A stretch of 64,000 bases of DNA from Xanthomonas hydrangeae (GCA_905142475.1 LR990730.1:2666001-2730000); one strand, 5' to 3'; shown: positions 46,249 to 55,138, numbered from the stretch's first letter. Translations and numbers: made by a program. Notes: generated by a model from the letters alone, not told the origin.

Positions 46249-46752
46249 GTGGCAATAGTTGCAACACTCATGGACAAAGCGAGGGCCAAACGCGGCCTAA
46301 CGTCCGATACCGCGATAGCTAACGAGCTGAAACGATCACGGCAAGTTGTCAGCCAATGGCGCAACGGCGACGCCTACCCAGACGAAGAACTTATTGTCAG
46401 CCTCGCGGAGATGGCAGGAGACGATCCAAGCGAATGGCTAGTAGCAGTGCGGGCAATCAGAAGTGACGGAAAAGCGGGCAAAGCCTGGGCAGCACTGGCG
46501 AAGCGTTTAGCAGGCACAACAGTAGCAGTGTTGGTGTGCATCGGAGCTGCCCTACCCAGCCGAGCTGAAGCGGCTGCACTACGCGAAATCCATCACGCTT
46601 TCACGATCAATGCGGCGGACATAACGCTCACCGTCTATACATTATGCGAAATCATGTGGAGGGCGGCTCGGGTCCGGCTCCGCTGGATCTGGCTCTGGAT
46701 CAAATCTTGCCTGCCCAACCGTTCCCCTCGCGAAACGGAACTCGCAGCATGA
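46249..46752 (+). CDS. Phage repressor (XRE-type HTH), spans attR
   Basis: GTG 46249 or ATG 46270. HTH TSDTAIANELKRSRQVVSQWRNGDAYPDEELIVSLAEMAG, central helix (GTTVAVLVCIGAALPSRA), and a Trp/Arg-rich tail after the attachment core (VYTLCE). The tail now comes from the neighbouring, second prophage; the phage's own tail is at attL. Confidence 0.85.
   Translation: MAIVATLMDKARAKRGLTSDTAIANELKRSRQVVSQWRNGDAYPDEELIVSLAEMAGDDPSEWLVAVRAIRSDGKAGKAWAALAKRLAGTTVAVLVCIGAALPSRAEAAALREIHHAFTINAADITLTVYTLCEIMWRAARVRLRWIWLWIKSCLPNRSPRETELAA
46636..46650 (+). other. attR: 15-base phage attachment repeat
   Basis: TATACATTATGCGAA, inside the repressor gene. The left flank (CCGTC) lacks the XerD-like arm present at attL, as expected for an attP-derived hybrid. 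Confidence 0.85.
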
Positions 46753-46934
46753 CTGATACCTACAATCTCGACCTTCGCCCGCCGTGCTGGCCTGTTGGCG
46801 AGCAATGCCCGAACAGCTGCGCAGCAGATCTGCATCGGCGCGTCGTCACCAACCATGTGGAACTCACCGGCCCGTGGGCTGGCTGGCGCTTGGCTGGCCG
46901 CGACCTTGTTGGGGTTCAGCCGACATACGTGTGA
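46749..46934 (+). pseudogene. Truncated gene of a second filamentous prophage
   Basis: ATG overlaps the repressor stop (ATGA), as the GTG does at 39769. MTDTYNLDLRPPCWPVGEQC ... HVELTGPWAGWRLAGRDLVG, then transposon sequence begins at 46911. Only the first 54 residues are phage. Confidence 0.75.
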
Positions 46935-46948
46935 AAATGACTCGCAGA
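46911..46948 (+). repeat. Left terminal inverted repeat of the transposon
   Basis: About 38 bases; the first 22 are identical to the right end read on the other strand. Confidence 0.85.
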
Positions 46949-47159
46949 ATCCAATTTCTTTTGTGAAAACATGAAGTTGCCAGATAAAACGGCGCTTCCA
47001 TCGCTCGTCCACTACCTCGTCCCTTTTGAGTTTCGGCACGCTGCAACTGTCTTGCGGCGACTGTGCGAGACCGGTAGGTCGCAGGGTGGGTATAGGCGGA
47101 TGCCGCCGGCTTCACAGCAGAGAACGCAAGGACTATTCGGGAGTACACGCGCCGGGATT

Positions 47160-47216
47160 GAGGGCCGGCAGGAATCTGCGGAAAAATTCTTTACTAACAG
47201 CAAGTTATCCCACTCT
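47160..47216 (+). repeat. Degenerate terminal-repeat relic
   Basis: GAGGGCCGGCAGGAATCTGC resembles the start of the adjacent repeat at 47217 and the one at 49474. Confidence 0.5.
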
Positions 47217-47307
47217 GAGGGTCGGCAGGGATTCGTGTAAAAAAACAGCCCAAAGTGAGCTAACTCGCTGTCAGAAAAGGGTTTTATACGAATTCCCGCC
47301 GACCCTC
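47217..47307. repeat. 91-bp palindromic-ended element (TALE-type terminal repeat)
   Basis: Begins GAGGGTCGGCAGGGATTCGT and ends with its imperfect complement (CGAATTCCCGCCGACCCTC). The interior GTGAGCTAACTCGCTGTCAG resembles, from memory, the repeat preceding avrBs3/pthA-type TALE genes. Confidence 0.7.
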
Positions 47308-47919
47308 GATATCATCAACCCATCAGTCGGCTCATAATAAAGTCATCGGGATCCGGGAAATTGTCATCATCAGAATCAGATTGCACATCTCTAAGTAGTG
47401 CGCCCGCTTGTTCTGTAGAGACCTCGTATCCTGCAGCATGCATCTCTTTCTTGAACACCTGCGCATTTTCCCCGGGGGAGCTGTTTTTTGATCCAAGCAC
47501 GAATTTTGAAGGAATCGACTGACCTGTCATGTATGCCGTGCCACCGGTCCTAGGATCTGAGATCAGATTGAAGCTGCTTCTGACGCCGATGGTGCGTAAT
47601 AGTGCGGGATTATCCATGTCAGCGAACATGGCAAAATTCTTGGCTTCTTTCTTGGAAGACGACAAATAGTGATTGTTTGCGGATTCTTCCTGCGCTGCAG
47701 AGCTTAAATTCATAAACATATTTGCGCTACCTCCTGCCGTCGCGCCGTCGCGTTTGTGTGATTTTGAAAATCCGTTCTCCCTAAGAGATTTTAAATGCGG
47801 ATGCTTTGTCCCGTGATATAAAACACTGCTGTCGTAGACTTCTTTGGCTGCGTCCCTTAGGCCGCTCTCATGCTGGGACGACGAATCGAAATTTGATACG
47901 CCCAGGGTTCCGTAGACAC

Positions 47920-48774
47920 TCAAGACCCTCGTTGCGCGTAGCGCCGTTCAAACTCTACAGGGGACAGGTCGCCAGTTGAACCGTGGCGGCGGTTGGGGTT
48001 GTAGAACATCTCGATGTAGTCGAATACCTCGGCGCGAGCGGCGTCCTTGGTGGGATAGATCCGCCGCCTGATCCGCTCGCGTTTGAGCAGGCCGAAGAAG
48101 CTCTCCACGGGTGCGTTGTCGTGGCAGTTGCCACGCCGACTCATGCTGCACACCAAGCCATGGGACGCCAGGAAACTGCGCCAGTCATCGCTGGTGTAGA
48201 CAGACCCTTGGTCCGAGTGAACCAAGCAACCAGCGTTGGGTTTGCGCCGCCACACCGCAGACAACAGGGCCTGCACGACCAACTCGGTATCGGCCCGATC
48301 GCGCATCGCCCAGCCGACGACCTGCCGGGAAAACAGATCGATCACAACAGCCAGGTACATCCAGCCTGCATGCGTGCGGATGAAGGTGAAATCGCTCGCC
48401 CAGGCCGTGTCCGGCTCCGTCACGTCGAACTGTCGGTCAAGCAGGTTGGCCGCCGCCTTGCACTGCATTCCTCCATGGAAGCGCGGTTTGCGACCATAGC
48501 CCACCTGAGCACGCAGTCCCTCGGTGCGCATCAGCCGATGCACCCGATGGCGACTGCAACGCTCACCCAGATCGCGCAGATCCTTAGTGATCTTGCGATG
48601 CCCATAGACACTGCCGCTGGCCAACCAGTGGTGCTTGATCAATCCCAGCAGGCGTTGGTCTTCCTTGGCGCGCTCACTGTCGGGCGAGCGTAACCAGGCG
48701 TAATAACCCGCCCGGTTGACCCGCAATACCCGGCACATCGCACACACCCTGAATTCCCCGCAGTGGGCTTGCAT
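47920..48774 (-). CDS. IS3 OrfB transposase, copy 2
   Basis: The translated product is identical to that at 33716: TAWASDFTF, LVHSDQGS and NAPVESFFGLLKRE catalytic blocks intact. The slip-site arrangement is the same. Confidence 0.95.
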   Translation of the reverse strand: MQAHCGEFRVCAMCRVLRVNRAGYYAWLRSPDSERAKEDQRLLGLIKHHWLASGSVYGHRKITKDLRDLGERCSRHRVHRLMRTEGLRAQVGYGRKPRFHGGMQCKAAANLLDRQFDVTEPDTAWASDFTFIRTHAGWMYLAVVIDLFSRQVVGWAMRDRADTELVVQALLSAVWRRKPNAGCLVHSDQGSVYTSDDWRSFLASHGLVCSMSRRGNCHDNAPVESFFGLLKRERIRRRIYPTKDAARAEVFDYIEMFYNPNRRHGSTGDLSPVEFERRYAQRGS

Positions 48775-48791
48775 GAAGGCGTACTTTGCCT

Positions 48792-49064
48792 TTACCCCTT
48801 GGCAAAGTACGCGGCGGCCTTTTTTAGGATGTCGCGCTCCTCGGTCACTCGACGCAACTCTGCCTTCAGCCGCCGAACCTCGGCGCTCTGGTCCACCTCG
48901 GCGCGCTGCACCACGCCAGGCTTGCCGAACGTGCGCAGCCAGGCGTACAGGCTGTGCGTGGTGACACCCAGGCGCTCGGCCACTTCTGCCACCTTGAACC
49001 CACGATCAGTCACTTGCCGGATCGCCTCGATCTTGAACTCATCCGTATACCGCTTGCTGCTCAT
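48792..49064 (-). CDS. IS3 OrfA, copy 2
   Basis: Identical translated product to the 33426 protein, start MSSKRYTDEF. HTH plus coiled tail; shifts -1 into orfB. Confidence 0.93.
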   Translation of the reverse strand: MSSKRYTDEFKIEAIRQVTDRGFKVAEVAERLGVTTHSLYAWLRTFGKPGVVQRAEVDQSAEVRRLKAELRRVTEERDILKKAAAYFAKG

Positions 49065-49265
49065 AGACACCTCCGAATCGACCATTTTCCATGGCCTTGA
49101 GATGTCTAGGAAACCCTGGGCGTATCAATTAGAGCTCGATGCATGACTAGCACTTCTGATGGACTTTGGCACTTTAAATTCCATGGAGATGGAGGAGGGT
49201 GAAATATATGGGGGCGCGGAATAAGATCGATACAAACATTCTGATTGCCATATTTGATTTCGCAT

Positions 49266-49473
49266 CTCTTACATCGGGCTTCGCTGCGGCGTGCAGCGTT
49301 TCGTGCTCTGTGCGGAATGGGACAGAACCTTTGCAGCAGTTTGGGTAGCGGGAGAATCGCCACAATTCGCGTTGGATAACACGCCGCGCCGCATACATAG
49401 CAGGCGATTCCGAGGGTCAGAATCTATTACCCGCACCAGACTACACTCACCCGTAAAGGAAGTGACAAACACG
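49266..49473. other. Presumed promoter region of the split effector gene
   Basis: The minus strand is closed by TAA just before 49265. No TTCGB-N15-TTCGB site was found on the effector strand. Confidence 0.4.
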
Positions 49474-49529
49474 GAGGGTCGGCAGGATTCGTGTAAAAAG
49501 CAGCCAACAGTAAGCTAACTTGCTGTCAG
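49474..49529 (+). repeat. Terminal repeat copy (direct to 47217)
   Basis: GAGGGTCGGCAGGATTCGTG ... GCTAACTTGCTGTCAG. It probably marks the true left end of the tnpT-tnpS-tnpA module, whose right end is 55138. Confidence 0.7.
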
Positions 49530-49911
49530 CGCGGAACATTTCACGGACTTGGTTATCTGCTTGCTGCGTTTGGAGTTGTATCTGCTGTAAGCAGCTGGAT
49601 GCTGCCCAAGGCAATCCGAATCGATCTTGAATAATCGTTATCTGCGGTTTGGCTCCACGTGGAGCACACTCAAAGGCTGAGCATCCCGACCTACTGCATG
49701 CGCTGAATCTGTCTTGCCCGTTGGGGTAGACCCAACAGTCCTGTCGCCAGCCGCCATTTCTTATCACGGCAGATCGAGCCGGGTATTCATGCGACGTCGA
49801 ATCGGCCACAGGGGGCAACTGGCTCCCGGCGTCCCCAGTGAACTGGGTCGCACGCTCGCACTGCAACTGACTATTTGCGTCTGGGGAGGGTTCGTCCTTC
49901 CCAGACATTAC
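49530..49911. other. Intergenic, transposon
   Basis: About 380 bases downstream of tnpT; no supported gene. Confidence 0.4.
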
Positions 49912-50925
49912 TTATTCACCAACCAGGCGCGCTGGCCGCAGCCGCGCCAGGAGTTGTTCCAACGTGCTCAGGCGCACCGTGGCCCGCAAGGTGTCCGCCT
50001 CGGCGTGTTCCCGGCGCTGGCGCTCTTCGACCAGCTCGGCCCGCGCCGCAGCCAGTTCGGCGCGCACGCCTTCCAGCGCTTGGGCATCTTGGGTCCAGCG
50101 CGCCTGCAGGGCTTGGTGCTCGACGGCCGTCAGGCGCAGCGCGTCAAGCTCGCGTTGTTGGGTATTGGCCAGCTGGCGTGCCTGCGCCAGTTCCCGCTCC
50201 AGGCGGGTCTGGCGTTCCAGCCACTGGCCATTGTCGCGGTTGAGCTGCATCAGGTCGTGGTTCTTGGCGGTCAGCGCCTCGTTAGTCTGTCGTAGGGCAA
50301 CCTGCAGCTCCTGCACTTGGTGCGCGTGCCGGCGCTGTTCCTGCTCACGCTGGTCCTTGACCGAGGTGCGGTAGTGCTCCAGGGCTTCCCTGGCGTGTTC
50401 GTGCTTGTGTTCCAACGATTTCGCATGGGCGTCGTGCTCGGCCAATCGCGCCGTGAGGCCCGCGATCCGCTCCTCCAGCTGGGCCAGTTCGGTGGTGCGG
50501 CGGGCCACCTCGCTCCTGGCGGCGTCGCCCGCCTCGCGTTCGGCCTGCAGTGCTATCTCTGTGCGCTGCAGCTGCGTGCTGAGTGAGTCAGCCTCGTGTC
50601 GCGCCTGCTCCAGCGCTTGGGTACGCTCCTGGAGCTGCGCCTGGAAGCGCGCCTGGGCTTGCGCCACGACCGTGTCAGCCTCGGCGTGCAACCGCTCGGC
50701 GAGGCGGGCGATGAGGTCTTGAAGTGCGTCGCTCACGCCCATCTTCGCGCCAACGCTTTGCCCTTCCTCGTCTTCCAACTCCCTCAGATAGCGGTGGATG
50801 GTGGTCTTGGACCCCGTGTTGCCCAGCGCCACCCGGACCGCGTCGACGGACGGATGCGTGCCCGTTGCGCGCAGGCTATCGCGGGCACGTTGCACATCGC
50901 TTTTGTACACCCCGGACCTTGCCAT
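49912..50925 (-). CDS. tnpT: TnpT accessory protein (KfrA_N plus coiled coil)
   Basis: Start MARSGVYKSDVQRA, 337 residues. KfrA-type N-domain (ATGTHPSVDAVRVALGNTGSKTTIHRYLRELE) then an Ala/Glu/Gln/Arg coiled coil from about 70 to 325. The second such protein in the window after 37613; only the architecture is shared, sequence identity looks modest. Confidence 0.87.
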   Translation of the reverse strand: MARSGVYKSDVQRARDSLRATGTHPSVDAVRVALGNTGSKTTIHRYLRELEDEEGQSVGAKMGVSDALQDLIARLAERLHAEADTVVAQAQARFQAQLQERTQALEQARHEADSLSTQLQRTEIALQAEREAGDAARSEVARRTTELAQLEERIAGLTARLAEHDAHAKSLEHKHEHAREALEHYRTSVKDQREQEQRRHAHQVQELQVALRQTNEALTAKNHDLMQLNRDNGQWLERQTRLERELAQARQLANTQQRELDALRLTAVEHQALQARWTQDAQALEGVRAELAAARAELVEERQRREHAEADTLRATVRLSTLEQLLARLRPARLVGE

Positions 50926-51108
50926 CCGTCGCTCCACGTATTTCGTAACGTATTACATACCATGTAATTACATACTCCTCAACGCACTAAATAGACGGTC
51001 GGTGCGCGTTTAATTCACGCGGGATAATCTAGAATTATCCCGCCTTATCCGGAATTTTCAGCTACAGTCGCCCTGCGGTCGTACGAAACGGCGTTTTGGA
51101 GCGAGGCG
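50926..51108. other. res site between divergent tnpT and tnpS
   Basis: A palindrome at 51019-51043 has 10-base arms (GCGGGATAAT / ATTATCCCGC) around CTAGA, a likely TnpS core. Several other partial repeats (TTACATACCATGTAA near 50953) could be TnpT accessory sites. Confidence 0.75.
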
Positions 51109-52077
51109 GTGAGCTCGGTCAAGCAGTATCTGGAAGCGGCAACCCGCGCCAACACCGCGCGCGCGTATGCAGGAGCGACCCGTCACTTCGAGGTCGAGTG
51201 GGGTGGTCATCTCCCGGCGACTGCGGAGCAGGTGGCGCGCTACTTGGCCGCCTACGCCGGCCAGTTGGCGATCAACACACTCAGGCACCGGCTCGCAGCA
51301 CTGGCGCAGTGGCACCAGGTGCACGGCTTTGTCGACCCAACCCGGGCGCCCGTGGTGCGCCAAGTGCTCAAGGGCATCCAAGCTCTTCACCCGAGCGTCG
51401 AAAAACGCGCCACGCCCCTGCAACTCACCCAACTGGGCCAGGTCACGACATGGCTGGAAGACGCTGCGGCTGCGGCCCACTCTCGCGGCGATCGCGCCGC
51501 AGAGCTGCGGCATCTGCGCGATCGCGCCTTGCTGCTGCTCGGCTTCTGGCGCGGCTTCCGCGGCGATGAACTCACCCGCCTCCAGGTGAACCACCTGCGC
51601 CTGGTGCCGGGCGAAGGCATGACCTGCTTCCTGCCGCACAGCAAGAGCGATCGCCAGCACGCCGGCACCACCTACAAGGTCCCGGCGCTGTCGCGCTGGT
51701 GCCCGGTGGCTGCCACCATGGCCTGGGTCATGGCAGCCGCCCTCCACGAGGGGCCACTGTTTCGCGCGGTCAACCAGTGGGGCGGGATTGCCGCCGCCCC
51801 GCTCCACCCCAACAGCCTGGTGCGCCTGCTACGGCGGATCTTCCGCGAGGCCGGGCTGAGCTCTCCCAACGACTACAGCGGCCACTCGCTGCGCCGCGGC
51901 TTCGCCGGCTGGGCCAACGCCAACGGCTGGGACGTCAAGGCGCTGATGGAGTACGTCGGCTGGCGAGACGTGCAGTCGGCGATGCGCTACATCGACGGGG
52001 CCGATCCGTTCGCACGCCAGCGCATCGAAGCCAGTCTGCCGGAAGCGCCCGCGCTGCAAAGGCCTGCAACGACCTGA
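51109..52077 (+). CDS. tnpS: TnpS tyrosine recombinase
   Basis: GTG start; 322 residues. SAM-like domain (ANTARAYAGATRHFEVEWGG), Arg in WRGFRGDELTRL, HxxR in YSGHSLRRGFAGWA, and Tyr in VQSAMRYIDG with WRDVQS before it. It resolves cointegrates at the adjacent res. Confidence 0.92.
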   Translation: MSSVKQYLEAATRANTARAYAGATRHFEVEWGGHLPATAEQVARYLAAYAGQLAINTLRHRLAALAQWHQVHGFVDPTRAPVVRQVLKGIQALHPSVEKRATPLQLTQLGQVTTWLEDAAAAAHSRGDRAAELRHLRDRALLLLGFWRGFRGDELTRLQVNHLRLVPGEGMTCFLPHSKSDRQHAGTTYKVPALSRWCPVAATMAWVMAAALHEGPLFRAVNQWGGIAAAPLHPNSLVRLLRRIFREAGLSSPNDYSGHSLRRGFAGWANANGWDVKALMEYVGWRDVQSAMRYIDGADPFARQRIEASLPEAPALQRPATT

Positions 52078-52085
52078 GGAGCTGG

Positions 52086-55046
52086 ATGGCGTCGATCGAA
52101 CGGACCGCATACCCGCAATTCAAGCGCAACCCGGTCGTGCGCGAACTGGTTGCGGCCTACACGCCAACCGACGCTGAGGTGGCCTTCGTTGCCGAGTACA
52201 CCCGGCAGCCTGCGCACCGCCTGACGCTGACGATCCTGCTCAAGACCTTCCAACGGCTGGGGTACTTCCCCATGCTGGACGAAGTCCCGCCGACGGTGGT
52301 GCGCCATATCCGCAGCGCGCTGAAACTGCGCGTGCAGGTCAAGCCAACGAATCTTGCCAACGCCTCGCGCTATCGCTACTACCGCCGGATCCGGCAATTC
52401 CTGCAGGTCCGGGCCTACAGCGATGGCGGGCTGAAGATTGCTGCACGCGCGGTATACGAAGTCGCTGCGGTGATGGAAAACCCGGCGGACCTGATCAATG
52501 TAGCCATCGAACAGCTCGTGCGTGATCGCGTCGAGCTGCCGGCGTTCTCCACACTGGATCGCCTGACCCGGCGCATCCGCACGCTGGTCAACGGGCGCTA
52601 TTTCGCCCAGATCGAGGCCCGACTGACCATCGACGAAAAACAGCGCCTGGAAGGCCTCCTGCAGGTCGAACAGGGGCGTCAGAAGAGCCCGCTGCACGCG
52701 ATCAAGCGCCTGCCCAAGCGCTCTTCGCTGCAGCATTTCCAGGAGTTGATCGACCATATCGGCGAACTGGACGAATTGGTCGGCAGCGAGTTGCACCTGG
52801 CGGGCATCCCGGAGGTCAAGCGCAAGCACTTCGCCGCCGAGGCGCGGGCATTGGATGCTTCCGAGCTGCGCAAGTTTCGGCCCGCCAAGCGCTACGCCGT
52901 ACTGGTGTGCTTGATCCACCGGGCCCGGGTCCAGACGCGCGACGATCTCGCGGAGATGTTCATCAAGCGCATGGGGAACATCCACAACCGGGGCCGAGAG
53001 GAACTGGAGCGGCTGAGGGCGCGCTATCGCGAGAAGACCGAAGCGATCGTGGCGACGATGTCGGATGTGGTCCGCGTCCTGGACCATCATCGCGGCGACA
53101 CCGAGGCGGGGCGTGAAATCCGCCGCCTGGTCAACGCCCATGGTGGCGTGCAGACGTTGCAGGCCGACTGCAACGCCATTGCGGCGCATAGTGGCGACAA
53201 TCACTTGCCGTTGCTGTGGCTGTTCTACAAAAGTCACCGCTCCACCATCCTGCGGATGGTGCGTAAGCTGGACTTGGCCTCGACCACGGAGGACCGCTCC
53301 CTGATCGATGCGATCGAGCTGATCCTGACGCAGGAACGAACCCGCAGCGATTGGTTGGATGAACCAGTCGATCTGGCATTCACCACCCAACTCTGGCGCA
53401 AAACCATCGTCCATCGCACCGAACAGAACGAAGAGCGCATCCACCGGCGCCTGTTCGAGGTCTGTGTGTTCTCGTCGCTGGCCAACGAACTGAAATCGGG
53501 CGACGTGGCTGTGCGCGGATCGGAAACCTACGCCGACTACCGCGAACAGTTGCTTCCGTGGGACCAGTGCAAACCTCTGTTGAAGGATTACTGCAAGCAG
53601 GTGGGGCTGCCGGCCACGGCCGTGGGCTTCGTCAATGCCTTGCAATCGCGCCTGACGCAGGTCGCCGAGCTGACCAATCAGGGCTATCTTGAGAATGGCC
53701 AAGTGGTCATCGGCGAGGATGGCATTCCGGTGCTCAAGCGCAGCAAGGCCAAGGAGATGAGCAGCGGGGCCCGTGCCCTGGAAACCGCCGTCCTAGACCG
53801 CATGCCCGAACGCAGCGTCATCGAGATCCTGTGCGATGTGGCCCACTGGACGCGCTGGCCCCGGCACTTCGGTCCTCTGTCCGGCTCGGACGCCAAGATC
53901 GAGCAGCCGACCGAGCGCTACGTCCTCACCGCCTTCACCTATGGTTGCAACCTCGGACCGGCCCAGGCTGCCCGACACCTGCGTGGCGCCGTCTCGGCGC
54001 ACATGCTGTCGTTCGTCAACCGTCGGCACGTGGATGCCAACAAACTGGCGGCGGCCTGTCGGGACATCATCAACAGCTACGCCGGCCTGCAGCTCCCCAA
54101 ATGCTGGGGCGATGGCAAGAGCGCGGCCGCCGATGGCACCAAATACGACCTCTACGACCAGAATCTGCTCGCCTCGTACCACATCCGCTATGGCGGCTAC
54201 GGCGGCATCGCCTACCACCACGTGTCCGATACGTACGTCGCGCTGTTCAGCCACTTCATTCCATGCGGTGTGTGGGAGGCGGTCTACATCATCGATGGCC
54301 TGCTGAAGAACACCTCCGACATCCAGCCTGACACCGTCCACGCCGACACGCAGGGGCAGTCGCTGCCGGTGTTCGGCCTTTCGCATCTGCTGGGCATCCA
54401 GCTGATGCCGCGCATCCGCAACTGGCGCGAATACAAGTTCTTCCGCCCCGATGAGGACATTCGTTACGAACACATCGACGCGCTGTTCCGGGACACTGTC
54501 GACTGGGATCTGATCGAGACCCACTGGAAAGACCTGATGCAGGTCGTGCTCTCGATCAAGACCGGCAAGATCGCGGCCTCGACGCTGATGCGCAAGCTGG
54601 GCAACTACAGCCGCAAGAACCGGCTGTACCAGGCCTTCAAGGCGCTCGGCTCGGCCGTGCGCACCTTGTTCCTGCTGCAGTACATCTCCAACCGCGAGTT
54701 GCGCGAACAGATCACCGCCTCGACCAACAAGGTGGAGGCCTACAACGGCTTCACAAAGTATTTCTTCTTCGGCGGGGAAGGGGTGATTGCCGACAACGAC
54801 CCCGTCGAGCAGGAGAAAGCCGTCAAGTACAACGACCTGGTTTCCAATGCCGTCATCTTCTACAACGTGGTCGAACAGACCCGGATCATGAAGTCTCTGA
54901 TGCGGCAGGGGTGGAAGATCACGCGCGAGGACGTGGCTTTCCTCAGCCCGTACGTGACCAGCCATGTGAAGCGCTTCGGGGATTACATGATTGATTTGGA
55001 GGCGGTACCGGAACCGTATGAGACTGAACTGGCATTGGTCGTGTAG
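52086..55046 (+). CDS. tnpA: Tn3-family transposase TnpA
   Basis: ATG 52086 has GAGGAG 6 bases before it; longer frames overlap tnpS. 986 residues: N-terminal DUF4158-like DNA-binding part and C-terminal DDE domain with SAAADGTKYDLY, TVHADTQGQSLPVFGL and STNKVEAYNGF as the catalytic D, D and E regions. Full length, likely active. Confidence 0.95.
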   Translation: MASIERTAYPQFKRNPVVRELVAAYTPTDAEVAFVAEYTRQPAHRLTLTILLKTFQRLGYFPMLDEVPPTVVRHIRSALKLRVQVKPTNLANASRYRYYRRIRQFLQVRAYSDGGLKIAARAVYEVAAVMENPADLINVAIEQLVRDRVELPAFSTLDRLTRRIRTLVNGRYFAQIEARLTIDEKQRLEGLLQVEQGRQKSPLHAIKRLPKRSSLQHFQELIDHIGELDELVGSELHLAGIPEVKRKHFAAEARALDASELRKFRPAKRYAVLVCLIHRARVQTRDDLAEMFIKRMGNIHNRGREELERLRARYREKTEAIVATMSDVVRVLDHHRGDTEAGREIRRLVNAHGGVQTLQADCNAIAAHSGDNHLPLLWLFYKSHRSTILRMVRKLDLASTTEDRSLIDAIELILTQERTRSDWLDEPVDLAFTTQLWRKTIVHRTEQNEERIHRRLFEVCVFSSLANELKSGDVAVRGSETYADYREQLLPWDQCKPLLKDYCKQVGLPATAVGFVNALQSRLTQVAELTNQGYLENGQVVIGEDGIPVLKRSKAKEMSSGARALETAVLDRMPERSVIEILCDVAHWTRWPRHFGPLSGSDAKIEQPTERYVLTAFTYGCNLGPAQAARHLRGAVSAHMLSFVNRRHVDANKLAAACRDIINSYAGLQLPKCWGDGKSAAADGTKYDLYDQNLLASYHIRYGGYGGIAYHHVSDTYVALFSHFIPCGVWEAVYIIDGLLKNTSDIQPDTVHADTQGQSLPVFGLSHLLGIQLMPRIRNWREYKFFRPDEDIRYEHIDALFRDTVDWDLIETHWKDLMQVVLSIKTGKIAASTLMRKLGNYSRKNRLYQAFKALGSAVRTLFLLQYISNRELREQITASTNKVEAYNGFTKYFFFGGEGVIADNDPVEQEKAVKYNDLVSNAVIFYNVVEQTRIMKSLMRQGWKITREDVAFLSPYVTSHVKRFGDYMIDLEAVPEPYETELALVV

Positions 55047-55100
55047 TTTTGTTGCGCCAAAATATCCGCTAACTCACTGATGTAATGGATGAAATCCGAT

Positions 55101-55138
55101 CTTGTGAGCTATTTTTACACGTATGTCGGCTGAACCCC
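55101..55138 (-). repeat. Right terminal inverted repeat of the transposon
   Basis: Complement reads GGGGTTCAGCCGACATACGT, the same as the left end at 46911. Confidence 0.87.

Larger units (their letters stand above)
39656..46650. mobile_element. Filamentous (Cf1/XacF1-like, Inovirus) prophage, about 7.0 kb
   Basis: Flanked by 15-base direct repeats that are the known type of attachment sequence for Xanthomonas filamentous phages. Minus-strand gene order: small ORFs, Rep, ssDNA-binding protein, pVII-like, major coat, terminator, pIX-like, pIII-like, pVI-like, pI/Zot, TraX. A divergent repressor is on the plus strand. No integrase gene: integration uses host XerCD. The genome appears complete. 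Confidence 0.93.
47894..49127 (-). mobile_element. IS3-family insertion sequence, copy 2 (1,234 bp)
   Basis: Same ends and same length as copy 1, opposite orientation. Flanked by the 3-base target duplication ATT (47891-47893, 49128-49130), so this is a recent clean insertion. Confidence 0.95.
47315..49265 (-). pseudogene. Type III effector-like ADP-ribosyltransferase gene, split by IS3
   Basis: Removing the IS and one target copy joins the frames exactly. The N-terminus is MRNQIWQSECLYRSYSAPPY, continuing ISPSSISMEFKVPKSIRSAS, then HASSSN; the rest (FDSSSQHESGL...) runs to 47315, about 237 residues in all (210 if the internal Met at 49184 is used). The Ser/Pro-rich, acidic-poor start is typical of type III signals. 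SSVLYHGTKHPHLKSL has the LYHGT form found at the start of PARP/ART-like folds. It may be related to XopAI/HopO1-type effectors; this is from memory and unverified. No PIP box was found upstream. Confidence 0.7.
46911..55138. mobile_element. Tn4651-type Tn3-family transposon (TnXax1-like) with effector passenger
   Basis: Outer ends read GGGGTTCAGCCGACATACGT from both sides, continuing GTAAAAATAGCTC on the right and GTGAAAATGACTC on the left. It contains tnpA, tnpS, res, tnpT and a passenger effector-like gene split by IS3. The 5-base flanks differ (TTGTT / ACATA), so no target duplication remains. Confidence 0.85.

Noticed and set aside
47157..47310. Repeat cluster considered as a CRISPR array
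   Set aside because: Repeats are unequal, partly inverted, and lack regular spacers; no cas genes.
47315..47923. 202-residue ORF taken as an intact gene
   Set aside because: Its first 11 residues come from the IS3 end; the true N-terminus lies beyond the IS.
49280..49304. TTCGC-N15-TTCGT, a PIP-box form
   Set aside because: It is on the plus strand, pointing away from the effector gene; no plus-strand gene follows and no suitable -10 box lies 30 bases downstream.
49447..49908. 153-residue minus-strand ORF
   Set aside because: Odd composition, runs through the terminal repeat at 49474, no ribosome site.
51699..52085. N-terminal extension of the tnpA frame
   Set aside because: It overlaps tnpS completely; a GAGGAG-preceded ATG at 52086 fits the family length.
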